DNA of 49,059 nt from an uncultured Algimonas sp. (GTDB lineage Bacteria > Pseudomonadota > Alphaproteobacteria > Caulobacterales > Maricaulaceae): the NCBI GenBank assembly GCA_937923575.1, contig CALDUL010000002.1, forward strand, positions 1 to 49,059, in the 5' to 3' direction. Every line of letters starts with the position of its first letter. Position 1 is the first letter of the stretch. A model generated the notes under the pieces. It had not been told where the DNA came from. It made no database searches and worked only from the letters and a program-made list of their open reading frames with translations. Of the stretch, positions 34,794-41,445 are shown one piece after another. The position numbers were made by a program, and so were the translations under genes.

Positions 34794-35200
34794 GCAAGGG
34801 CTCCTTTGGGCTGCGTTTGGATGTCGTCGAAGGTCGTGATCCGGGCAGTGCCCAGCATCGGGAAGGCGACGACTGACACCTCCCGAAGATCCAGATCGAG
34901 CAGCTCTCGCTGCCCGGCGCCGACACGCGAACGCCGCGTGCGGTAGCCGATCGAAAGACCGGAAATTTTACGAGACCGAATGAGACGCGCGATGGCCGGG
35001 TCGCTGACCTCGCCTTCGACGAACAGTCCGGTCGCGTCCTCGCGCGCGCGGAGCCAGCGGCCGATAGGGCGCTGATGATCCGAGAGCATGGGCAATCCGG
35101 ACACGCGTGACAGCAGGCTCGCGGCAAAGGCGCCGGGCCGTACGATGTCCCCGCCCGCGTCCCGCTCGCCAAAGCGAGAGGCGTAGCCGCTAATCCTCAT
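34790..35200 (-). CDS. GTA prohead protease (g4-like)
   Basis: A 136-residue HK97-family prohead protease. Catalytic residues are visible as His in MLSDHQRPIGRW and Ser in ISGLSIGYR. The fold hallmarks ISGYASRFGERD, VRPGAFAASL and LREVSVVAFPML are present. It matures the capsid by trimming the scaffold domain of gp5. The start at 35200 overlaps g3.5 by 11 bp. Confidence 0.93.
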   Translation of the reverse strand: MRISGYASRFGERDAGGDIVRPGAFAASLLSRVSGLPMLSDHQRPIGRWLRAREDATGLFVEGEVSDPAIARLIRSRKISGLSIGYRTRRSRVGAGQRELLDLDLREVSVVAFPMLGTARITTFDDIQTQPKGALA

Positions 35201-35477
35201 TGTGCACCGCCTCCTCGATGCGGCGTAAGGACTCGCGCATGATGGCGGTTTCGCCCTCCAATCGGGCGAGGCGAACGGACACTTCGGTGTTGACCGAATT
35301 GGCGCGTTCCAGATCGGCGAGCCGCGCCTCCGCGGCCCCAACCCAGAAGATCGCGGCCGCCGTCTCCAGTGCGACCGTGACCATCAGCGCCATGCCGATA
35401 GAGCGGTCGAATTTCATGGGGGCAACGCGGATCGTCGCCTCCTCTGCGATTAGCTGACCCGTCATTGTTTGCGTCAT
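35190..35477 (-). CDS. Small GTA membrane protein (g3.5-like position)
   Basis: A 95-residue protein with one predicted membrane helix (about 35-53: GMALMVTVALETAAAIFWVG) followed by a coiled-coil region with heptad spacing (ARLADLERANSVN ... RLARLEGETAIMRESLRRIEEAV). The ATG at 35477 overlaps the portal stop by 4 bp. It occupies the slot of RcGTA g3.5, a small protein of unknown role between portal and protease. No catalytic motif is seen. Confidence 0.8.
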   Translation of the reverse strand: MTQTMTGQLIAEEATIRVAPMKFDRSIGMALMVTVALETAAAIFWVGAAEARLADLERANSVNTEVSVRLARLEGETAIMRESLRRIEEAVHNED

Positions 35478-36583
35478 TGGACGGGCTCCAGCCCCGCCAG
35501 CGCGCGGCGCTCGGCGTCGGTCAGAAAGCTCGCTTGCTGCAGCCGCGCCCACAGAGCCGCGCGTTCGCTGGCCAGTGCGGGCACTGCGTCGAGGTCGGCG
35601 CGCAAGGCGACCTCCTCGCCAAAGGCCGACAGCCAGCGCGAGAGCCCGCGTGCGCTCCGCCGGATCAAGGGCAGGATCGTCTGCCGCCAGAAGGCGCGGT
35701 TCGCCTCCTGGTAATTGGCGTAGGTATTGTCACCCGGAATTCCGAGCAGCATCGGCGGCACGCCAAAGGCCAGCGAGATATCGCGCGCGGCCTCTCGGCG
35801 GCCTTGGGTGAAATCCATATCTGCGGGCGACATGCCCATGGATTTCCAGTCGAGCCCACCTTCCAGCACCATGGGACGGCCCGCCCGGTCGGGTCCGGTA
35901 AAGCCGCTCTCCAGCTCGGTCTTCAGCCGGGATACCTGGTCGGCCGTGAGGCGGTCGCCCGGCCCTCCGTTATAGACCAGCGCGCCAGAGGGCCGCGCGG
36001 AATTGTCGAGCAAGCTCTTGGCCCAGCGCGTGCCCTGATTGTGCAGATCGACGCTGGTCGCGGCTGCGCGCAGCGGCGACTGACCGCCCGTATTCATCGG
36101 ATCGAACAGCTCGATCCCGAAGACATCGCAGCGGCCCGTCAGCGGATCGCGCGGATGAACCGATTTGCCCGACGCGGTCCGTATTTCGAACCCAGCGGGG
36201 CGGCCCGCGCGGTCGGTCAGCGGACGCACACTGTCGGGACGCAATGCGCGGATCGCGACGATATCTCCGTCAAGCACGCTGGCGAGCAGATAGGCGCGGC
36301 CCGCCAGCTGCAGATAGCCGAAGAACTGTTCCATCGTGTCGTCGCTCAGCAACACGTCGGGCGCACCAATCATGGGGACGCTGGCCGCCGCCTCCGCAAT
36401 CAGTCGAACACACCGATAGACCACCGGGTTAGTCCCATAGCCTTCGCGGCAGAGCGAGGTGTAGTCAGTGCTGGTGAAGCGGGCACGGCGCGACAGCTCC
36501 AGCGCCACCAGTGGCGCGCTTTTCGTCTCGCTTGCGGGCAGGTCTGTGGGCGCGGGCGCGCGGCCCGTGAACGGTAGTCTCAT
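35474..36583 (-). CDS. GTA portal protein (g3-like, HK97 family)
   Basis: A 369-residue HK97-type portal protein: YGTNPVVYRCVRLIAEAAAS, RAYLLASVLDGDIVAIRALRPD, GTRWAKSLLDNSARPSGALV, MDFTQGRREAARDISLAFGVPPMLLGIPGDNTYANYQEANRAF. It forms the dodecameric DNA channel at one capsid vertex. The start at 36583 is chosen by homology. It is preceded 28 bp upstream by an intrinsic terminator hairpin, an unusual position for the second packaging gene. Confidence 0.94.
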   Translation of the reverse strand: MRLPFTGRAPAPTDLPASETKSAPLVALELSRRARFTSTDYTSLCREGYGTNPVVYRCVRLIAEAAASVPMIGAPDVLLSDDTMEQFFGYLQLAGRAYLLASVLDGDIVAIRALRPDSVRPLTDRAGRPAGFEIRTASGKSVHPRDPLTGRCDVFGIELFDPMNTGGQSPLRAAATSVDLHNQGTRWAKSLLDNSARPSGALVYNGGPGDRLTADQVSRLKTELESGFTGPDRAGRPMVLEGGLDWKSMGMSPADMDFTQGRREAARDISLAFGVPPMLLGIPGDNTYANYQEANRAFWRQTILPLIRRSARGLSRWLSAFGEEVALRADLDAVPALASERAALWARLQQASFLTDAERRALAGLEPVQ

Positions 36584-36610
36584 AGGGGGTCCCCGGATCA
36601 TGTGGACGCA

Positions 36611-36641
36611 AAGAAAAAGCCGCACCCGGCTGGGAGCGGCT
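36611..36641 (-). terminator. Intrinsic terminator immediately upstream of the portal gene
   Basis: Stem AGCCGC/GCGGCT (36618-36623 with 36636-36641) is extended across an A-A mismatch by CCC/GGG around a GGCT loop, followed on the minus strand by TTTTTCTTT. It lies 113 bp beyond the stop of the 149-aa gene and 28 bp before the portal start. It would end transcripts of the 149-aa gene and block read-through from the terminase genes. Confidence 0.88.
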
Positions 36642-36754
36642 CGGCTCTCGTTTGAAGAGCGTTTTTGCAGCGATAAGGGGTTTATGGGACATCCCTCACG
36701 AGGCGGGGATGTTTCTCCTCATCTTTGGCCCAAGACCCTGAAAACCCGGCGTTT

Positions 36755-37204
36755 CTAGGCGACCTGGAAGAGGGATGGACTTCTGGGGCGATCGCCCAGC
36801 AGCGTCAGCGTCAATTTGTAGTTCACTCGCAGGTCTTCGCGCAGGGTCTCGTCAGAAAGCAGCGAGGCCAAGGTGATGGCGCCGCGATAGGCATCGCGGG
36901 CAGACACCAACGCATCGCGGTCGCCCGTCTGACGGCCCAGCGTCAGCAGCGTGTCGGCGATGGATTGCTGAATCAGCGCATGTTCGCGCGGGGCCGTATC
37001 AAAGGTGTAGAAACGTGTCGCCGACCGCAGCGACTCCACCGCCTGGATCAGCGGGGCCGAATCATTGGTCGCCTTCGCCAGCGTCGACAGCTCGGCCGCG
37101 AGTTCCCAATGGGCCTCGGCGAGCTGTTCGGCATTGCGCTGCAGTTGGATGTCCAACTCGGCCTTGGCCCGCAGATCGGCCTGCTTTCGCGATGATGTGC
37201 GCAT
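36755..37204 (-). CDS. Extra TPR-like helical protein inserted between terminase and portal
   Basis: A 149-residue all-helical soluble protein, not one of the canonical GTA genes. It has a Gln/Ala/Glu-rich first half (DLRAKAELDIQLQRNAEQLA) and, from about residue 72, a pattern resembling tetratricopeptide repeats: EHALIQQSIADTLLTLGRQTGDRDALVSARDAYRGAI followed by a second degenerate unit. There is no signal peptide, enzyme motif or obvious DNA-binding motif. A GAGAGG ribosome site precedes the ATG. It is separated from both neighbours by unusually long gaps, with a perfect -10 box upstream and a terminator downstream, so it may be expressed independently of the GTA block. A function cannot be named; protein-protein interaction is the best guess. 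Confidence 0.8.
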   Translation of the reverse strand: MRTSSRKQADLRAKAELDIQLQRNAEQLAEAHWELAAELSTLAKATNDSAPLIQAVESLRSATRFYTFDTAPREHALIQQSIADTLLTLGRQTGDRDALVSARDAYRGAITLASLLSDETLREDLRVNYKLTLTLLGDRPRSPSLFQVA

Positions 37205-37265
37205 GGACGCCTCTCAAACTTCCAATTGTGGGTGTATTGGGGCGAATGTGGTGAATCTACGGTTA

Positions 37266-37271
37266 ATTATA
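37266..37271 (-). promoter_or_regulatory. Candidate -10 box for the 149-aa gene
   Basis: A perfect TATAAT on the minus strand, 62 bp before the ATG of the TPR-like gene and 8 bp past the terminase stop. The hexamer 17 bp upstream is TTATCC, inside the terminase end, a weak -35 match. A consensus -10 is rare in DNA of this composition, so a promoter is plausible but unproven. Confidence 0.5.
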
Positions 37272-37279
37272 CGCGCCGC

Positions 37280-38569
37280 TTAGAAGAAGGATAATCGCGG
37301 CGTGGAGCGGCGGGAGAGAAGTTCCGACACCGCCCAGACCAGCGCGTCCATGCGGTCGGGGCTGCCGGACTGGTGCGGCCCGCCAAAGGCGCAGAGCTCG
37401 TCTTCGAGCGCGTCCAGCCGGCCGATATGGTGCACGCGTCCGCGCGCGTAGAGCAGCCCCACGGGCATGGCGCGACTGGCCTTGGAACGGCTGGCGTGAC
37501 GGCCGACCACGGGCACATCGGCGTCGATACTGGCCAACATGGCAGAGATCATCTCGCCGCCCTGATTGGTCTCGGCGACAATGCAGTCCGCCTCGAATTG
37601 TTCGAACAGGGCCACGGCGCGTGCAGCCCACACCTGCGGTCCCGCGCGCTCCATCGTGCCGTCATGCAGCACATAGGCGTGGGGCTGTCCGTCCTGCTCC
37701 GCCACGCCGACCACGACCATGCCGCAGGCGTCAGACGACGCTCCAGACGTGGCGGGTGGATCCAGCGCAATGATGACGCGGTCGAGCTTGGGCGCTGTGC
37801 TCACACGGTGCGCGTCGATGGCGTCCCTCGTGAAGATCGCCCCGGGATGGTCCCGCACGATTTCGCCGTCGAGTTCCTGCCGTCCGAGCGCCGTGCCGCC
37901 GTAGCTCTCCTCCATCATGGCGATAAAGCCGGGTGCGAGATGGGCGGCATTGTCATGGGTGCGCGAGCGGGTCACCGTCGTGCCGGGCGCGGCAATCAGT
38001 CGGTCCAGCAGTGGCATGGGCTTTGGCGTTGTCGTCAGGCACAGCCGCGGATCGCTGCCCAGGCGCAGCGCCAGCCGCAGGTTGGACAGTGTCGCATCCG
38101 CATCCGGCCAGGCGCAGAACTCGTCGCCCCAGGCGCAGTCGAATTGCGGGCCGCGCAGACTATCCGGATCGTGGGCTGAGAAGATCTCCGCCACCGCGCC
38201 GTTTGCCCAGGTGAGCTGACGGCGAGTTGGGGCGTAGCTCGGGCGCTCCAGAATGTGACCGCAGGACAGCAGCCCGCTGTCGCCGCCCAGCATGACTTCG
38301 CGCGCGGCATGGAGCGTCGGCGCAACCAGAGCGATGCGGCGTTTTCCGCGCTTCACCTGCTCACGCACCCATTCCGCACCCGTTCGGGTCTTGCCCGATC
38401 CGCGCCCGCCCATGACAAGCCAGATCGGCGTCTCCTCGCTCCGCTTGCCGCGACCATCGACCTGATCGGGCCGCGCCGTGCCGCGCCATTGATGCTGATA
38501 CCACTCCAGCTCGCGCCCCGGTATGGCGCGGACGAATGCGCGGGCGGCGGCGCGCGACTTGGGCGTCAT
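37280..38569 (-). CDS. GTA terminase large subunit (g2-like, TerL)
   Basis: A 429-residue packaging motor. The ATPase domain has Walker A MGGRGSGKT (53-61) and Walker B with the catalytic acid in CAWGDE (149-150), plus the coupling motif LCLTTTPKP. The nuclease domain starts at RVIIALDPPATSG and includes the Glu in CIVAETNQGG and the terminal Asp in PDRMDALVWAV. It packages host DNA headful by headful. The ATG overlaps the small terminase stop by 4 bp. Confidence 0.96.
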   Translation of the reverse strand: MTPKSRAAARAFVRAIPGRELEWYQHQWRGTARPDQVDGRGKRSEETPIWLVMGGRGSGKTRTGAEWVREQVKRGKRRIALVAPTLHAAREVMLGGDSGLLSCGHILERPSYAPTRRQLTWANGAVAEIFSAHDPDSLRGPQFDCAWGDEFCAWPDADATLSNLRLALRLGSDPRLCLTTTPKPMPLLDRLIAAPGTTVTRSRTHDNAAHLAPGFIAMMEESYGGTALGRQELDGEIVRDHPGAIFTRDAIDAHRVSTAPKLDRVIIALDPPATSGASSDACGMVVVGVAEQDGQPHAYVLHDGTMERAGPQVWAARAVALFEQFEADCIVAETNQGGEMISAMLASIDADVPVVGRHASRSKASRAMPVGLLYARGRVHHIGRLDALEDELCAFGGPHQSGSPDRMDALVWAVSELLSRRSTPRLSFF

Positions 38570-38853
38570 CGCCGTGGCTCCAGCAACCCATTGTCGACCA
38601 TGCGTTGCATCCGGTCCAGAACCGCGTCGACTTCGGCATCGCTGAGCAGCTGCCCTGCGCGGATGCGGCCGGGCTGTTGCGAGAGAAAGGCATCGGCCTG
38701 TTCCAGCGAGCGGATCGTCGCCGTCAGCGCCTTGGCCGTGCGCTCCATCTCTGCCGTATTGTCGGGATCATGCGACAGCGCGATGAGCTTTCGGTTGAGA
38801 CGGTCGATGGCAGCGGCGGCGGTCTGATCAAGAGGTTCGGATGGTTCGGTCAT
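38566..38853 (-). CDS. GTA small terminase-like protein (g1-like)
   Basis: A 95-residue mostly helical protein (AIDRLNRKLIALSHD, TEMERTAKALTATIRSLEQADAFL, LLSDAEVDAVLDRMQRMVDNGLL). RcGTA g1 occupies the same slot and has been identified as a TerS lacking specific DNA recognition, in keeping with random packaging. No clear Shine-Dalgarno sequence precedes the ATG. It is coupled to TerL by an ATGA overlap. Confidence 0.85.
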   Translation of the reverse strand: MTEPSEPLDQTAAAAIDRLNRKLIALSHDPDNTAEMERTAKALTATIRSLEQADAFLSQQPGRIRAGQLLSDAEVDAVLDRMQRMVDNGLLEPRR

Positions 38854-38875
38854 GGGAGCAATCTGCGGGACAGGA

Positions 38876-38904
38876 GGACGGCGGGGATCGGTTTGTCGCC
38901 GTCC
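38876..38904. other. Hairpin in the gap between gafZ and the first GTA structural gene
   Basis: A perfect 8-bp inverted repeat (GGACGGCG, 38876-38883, with CGCCGTCC, 38897-38904) with a 13-base loop lies in the 88-bp space between the gafZ stop and the small terminase start. No T-tract follows on the minus strand, so it is not a canonical terminator. It could be an RNA element or operator at the head of the structural operon. Confidence 0.5.
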
Positions 38905-38941
38905 CCGCCCACGCCCTGCCTCATCCCTGTCGTTCAGCCTC

Positions 38942-39676
38942 TTACCCTGCGCGCCGCACCCCCGGTTTGGTGCCGTAGAAGCGCACCAGATGATCCAGAC
39001 CCATGCGCAGCAACATCTCCGCCACGCCGCTGGTCCAGCCCTCGTCCCGCGCGACGCGCGCTAGCGACACCTCGGCACCGAGGACCTGGCTCAGCACACG
39101 CGCCACGCGCGGATCGAGGCCGGCCTTGGCATGAGCGAGCGCCCGTGCGGCATCGAGCCGATGGATCACCGCGTCTTCCGCACGCCCGGCCCGGTCACCG
39201 CCGTCCACTTGCGGCGCGGCGTAGTCGGACGCGTTGATCCGTCCCCCGCCTGCCGCGTGCACAGACCGTGCAAACCGCCGCGCCGCCGCAATCTGGGCGG
39301 CGTCGAACAGCGTCCCGCCGCTACCGTCCGATTTGCGTTCCAGCCGATCGATGACGGAGAGCCGGCTCGCCCGCACCGCGCGCTCCCCCGTCTGCTTACC
39401 GGGCAGCAGCTCCGCCTGCTGCTCGATCTCGGTCAATGGCACGCCGTTGAGGATTCGCCGCGCCGTTTGCGAGGTGAGCTGGTAGCCGCGCGGGCCGAGC
39501 TCGACGATGCGTCGCGCTTCCCAATCCTCGACATCGACGCGTTCGATACAGGCGATCGGCCGAGTGCGTTTGTCGCCGCGCGCGTGAATTCGCAACACGC
39601 TCGCCCCGCGTTCGCGCGCGATGACGCCGTTGCTGTCATACATCAGCCGGAGCAGGCGTTGTGTGGTCAGGCTCAT
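38942..39676 (-). CDS. gafZ: GafZ-like GTA activator (DUF6456), probable anti-terminator
   Basis: A 244-residue DUF6456-type protein. The C-terminal 80 residues (AEDAVIHRLDAARALAHAKAGLDPRVARVLSQVLG ... VARDEGWTSGVAEMLLRMGLDHLVRFYG) match the conserved core shared by Caulobacter GafZ and the C-terminal part of Rhodobacter GafA. A helical N-terminal region (QLTSQTARRILNGVPLTE) precedes it. Caulobacter GafZ is reported to work with RNA polymerase and Nus factors as an anti-terminator on the GTA cluster. The ATG at 39676 overlaps the gafY stop by 4 bp and has GGAGG upstream. The frame open to 39796 is overlap with gafY and is discounted. Confidence 0.88.
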   Translation of the reverse strand: MSLTTQRLLRLMYDSNGVIARERGASVLRIHARGDKRTRPIACIERVDVEDWEARRIVELGPRGYQLTSQTARRILNGVPLTEIEQQAELLPGKQTGERAVRASRLSVIDRLERKSDGSGGTLFDAAQIAAARRFARSVHAAGGGRINASDYAAPQVDGGDRAGRAEDAVIHRLDAARALAHAKAGLDPRVARVLSQVLGAEVSLARVARDEGWTSGVAEMLLRMGLDHLVRFYGTKPGVRRAG

Positions 39677-40065
39677 AACGGACCTCCCGCATCGTCGTTG
39701 ACGGACACATCGGCGAAGGCCTGCAGTCGCGCCCCGATACGGTCGAGCTTTTCGCCGAAAACGGCGTCGTCCATCAGCTCGGACACGCAGCGGCAAGCGT
39801 GGCTGACCGTGGAGCGATCACGCGAAAAGAGCTGGCCAATACGGGTGTGGCTCATGCCGTATTGCACATGGGCGAGATACATCGCGACTTGTCGCGCAAA
39901 GTCCACATTGGGACCACGGCGGTCGGGGCGAGATAGTTCGAGCTCGGGCGCGCCAAATGCGATAGCGACGGCGGCCGCGCAGATTTGCGCTCTCGCCCGG
40001 TCGTGGGTTGTGTTCGTCCTGCGCGACTGTCCGCCGGCGCCTTGTGGTAGTCGTGTCGGGGCCAC
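39673..40065 (-). CDS. gafY: GafY-like GTA transcription activator (DnaA-type HTH)
   Basis: A 130-residue protein with a DnaA domain-IV-like helix-turn-helix at about residues 55-100 (DFARQVAMYLAHVQYGMSHTRIGQLFSRDRSTVSHACRCV; compare the RDHTTVLHA motif of DnaA). This is the domain order of Caulobacter GafY and the N-terminal part of Rhodobacter GafA, which activate the GTA promoter. The start is GTG at 40065: AAGGAGG lies 5 bases upstream, and two ATGs in between are in another frame. It is coupled to gafZ by an ATGA overlap. Confidence 0.85.
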   Translation of the reverse strand: MAPTRLPQGAGGQSRRTNTTHDRARAQICAAAVAIAFGAPELELSRPDRRGPNVDFARQVAMYLAHVQYGMSHTRIGQLFSRDRSTVSHACRCVSELMDDAVFGEKLDRIGARLQAFADVSVNDDAGGPL

Positions 40066-40118
40066 ATCATCCTCCTTGGGTGTGAAGGAGAAGAATGAAC
40101 CCCCTTTACCAGATGAGG

Positions 40119-40182
40119 ATTATATTCCTATATTGAGTGCGGCGGGATGACGAGTCCGGATGACGAATAGACCCGTGGATAA
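40119..40182 (-). promoter_or_regulatory. Candidate gafYZ promoter with DnaA box and GANTC site
   Basis: In the 133-bp gap upstream of gafY: a consensus TATAAT at 40124-40119 (minus), a GANTC methylation site at 40152-40156 about 28 bp upstream of it, and TTATCCACG at 40182-40174 (8 of 9 to the DnaA-box consensus). No good -35 hexamer is present at the right spacing, which would fit an activator-dependent promoter. Confidence 0.5.
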
Positions 40183-40198
40183 GCATCAAGTCGTTGAT

Positions 40199-40729
40199 TT
40201 AGGCGTAAACTTTGCGCGACGAAGCCATGGGTTCGATGACGCCTTCGAGCGGAACGATATGATCATAGCCGAGGATGGTATCGATTCTCTGCCCGTCTTC
40301 GGAAAGAGGCAGCCGCAGGTAGAATTGCGCCATATGCGCGCCGACTGGTGTCTGGGGTTTGGTCACGCCGTGATAGGGTCGACGCTCGGCAACGACGCGG
40401 CTGAGCACGCGATGCCAATAATCGGCGCGGCACCCGATGGGCAGCTCGTCGACATGGAGACCTTGGATCTCGTCATTGTAGAAGCGGTAGAAGCCGGTCC
40501 CGGCGAGACGGAACAGAAAGCGGGTGGCGTCGGGCTTTCCCGTCGTCGGACAGGGCCCTGTGACCGGTTCTGTGAGAGTGATGAAAGGCAGCTGCGCGGC
40601 GATCATATGGGGCTCGATATCGGCCCGGCTCGGCAGTTTTGCGCCGCGACATTGGCTCCGCCAATAGTCGTAAATATCTCTCTGCTGCATAAACACCATC
40701 TGGTGCCGCAACGCGTTCCCCTTGATCAT
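40199..40729 (-). CDS. PAS-domain protein (PAS_5 family)
   Basis: A 176-residue soluble protein of the alphaproteobacterial PAS_5 family: DIYDYWRSQCRGAKLPSRADIEPH at the start, FRLAGTGFYRFYNDEIQGLHVDEL in the core, AQFYLRLPLSEDGQRIDTILGYDHIV at the end. It has no output domain, so it would signal through a partner. The start at 40729 (MIKGN) is uncertain; later Met codons (MVFMQQ) are possible. It lies co-directionally 133 bp upstream of gafY, so a link with GTA control is conceivable but not shown. Confidence 0.85.
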   Translation of the reverse strand: MIKGNALRHQMVFMQQRDIYDYWRSQCRGAKLPSRADIEPHMIAAQLPFITLTEPVTGPCPTTGKPDATRFLFRLAGTGFYRFYNDEIQGLHVDELPIGCRADYWHRVLSRVVAERRPYHGVTKPQTPVGAHMAQFYLRLPLSEDGQRIDTILGYDHIVPLEGVIEPMASSRKVYA

Positions 40730-41031
40730 ACCCCTGCTTCCCCGTCCCAAGTCTCAACCGAACCCTGACATCTGTGTGACGGATTTGTGAGCTTTGGAGC
40801 AAGGTCTTGTTAACCATGATTGGCCGGTCCAGCGGCGAAAAGGAGGGAATTTTGATTCGCATCCGAATCATTTCTGTTCCGGTTTGAGACGCAACTTTGA
40901 TCAAGGCTTGGCCTATTTTAACGACTGAGAGAAAATAGGAACACCGTCCTAAATCGACAGCGTAGAAGAGAAGGCGTCAACGAATCAGTTGGGCGGAACA
41001 GTCTCCCCCAGCTTTGGTTCCAACACCCCGG
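40730..41031 (-). promoter_or_regulatory. Regulatory region upstream of the PAS gene: palindrome, GANTC sites and CtrA-like half-site
   Basis: 302 bp without a gene. It contains GATTCGCATCCGAATC (40854-40869), a 6-bp inverted repeat with a 4-base spacer in which both arms are CcrM (GANTC) sites; a third GANTC at 40982-40986; and TTAACCAT at 40810-40817, the CtrA half-site 8-mer. The stretch is clearly more AT-rich than its surroundings. No terminator for the upstream mucR gene was found. Confidence 0.4.
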
Positions 41032-41445
41032 CTACGACCGGCGCGCTCGGCTTTCTGCGCGTCCAAGCCCCGACTTCTTCGCCAGTTCGGAACGCCGCCG
41101 CGCATAGGCCGGCGCGACCATGGGATAATCGTCCGGCAGGCCCCAGCGCGCCCGGTAGTCCTCTGGCGACAGATCGAAAGCCACGCGTAGATGGCGCTTC
41201 AGGCTTTGAAACGGCTTACCGTCCTCCAGACAGATGAGGTGTGTGTCGGTGATCGAATCCTCGATCGGCACGGCGGGCTCGCGCGTCGGCGTCGGTGTCG
41301 GCGTCTCGGCGGAGCGCGCCAGCCCGTCCCGAACTGTACGCATGAGCGCGGGCAAGGCGTCCGGCTCGACCGTGTGGTTGGACACATAGGCCGCCACGAC
41401 CTGCGCGGTGAGCGCGAGCAGCGGGTCTCCCGGCTGCCCGGTCAC
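41032..41445 (-). CDS. MucR/Ros-family transcriptional regulator with a degenerate zinc finger
   Basis: A 137-residue regulator of the MucR/Ros family. The N-terminal oligomerisation region (LLALTAQVVAAYVSNHTVEPDALPALMRTV) and the C-terminal DNA-binding domain (LEDGKPFQSLKRHLRVAFDLS, YRARWGLPDDYPMVAPAYARRRSELAKKSGLG) are intact. Of the four zinc ligands of Ros only Cys (LICLED) and His (KRHL) remain; the second Cys is Asp and the second His is lost. Zinc-free relatives are known in Mesorhizobium. The start is a GTG at 41445 immediately after the stop of the antiporter subunit gene, so it is probably the last gene of that operon. Confidence 0.9.
   Translation of the reverse strand: MTGQPGDPLLALTAQVVAAYVSNHTVEPDALPALMRTVRDGLARSAETPTPTPTREPAVPIEDSITDTHLICLEDGKPFQSLKRHLRVAFDLSPEDYRARWGLPDDYPMVAPAYARRRSELAKKSGLGRAESRARRS

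Noticed and set aside
33048-34946. 632-codon plus-strand frame opposite the capsid and connector genes
   Set aside because: Antisense to well-supported GTA genes; composition typical of reverse-frame shadows in GC-rich DNA. The same applies to long plus-strand frames at 18199-19395, 30705-32033, 35465-36577 and 43564-45072.
36689-36712. ACATCCC/GGGATGT hairpin as a further terminator of the 149-aa gene
   Set aside because: Real 7-bp inverted repeat, but no T-tract follows on the minus strand; the true terminator is the hairpin at 36611-36641.
40938-40964. Second EcfG-like promoter (GGAAC-N18-CGTA, plus strand)
   Set aside because: The -10 element is imperfect and spacing is long, and no plus-strand gene lies downstream.
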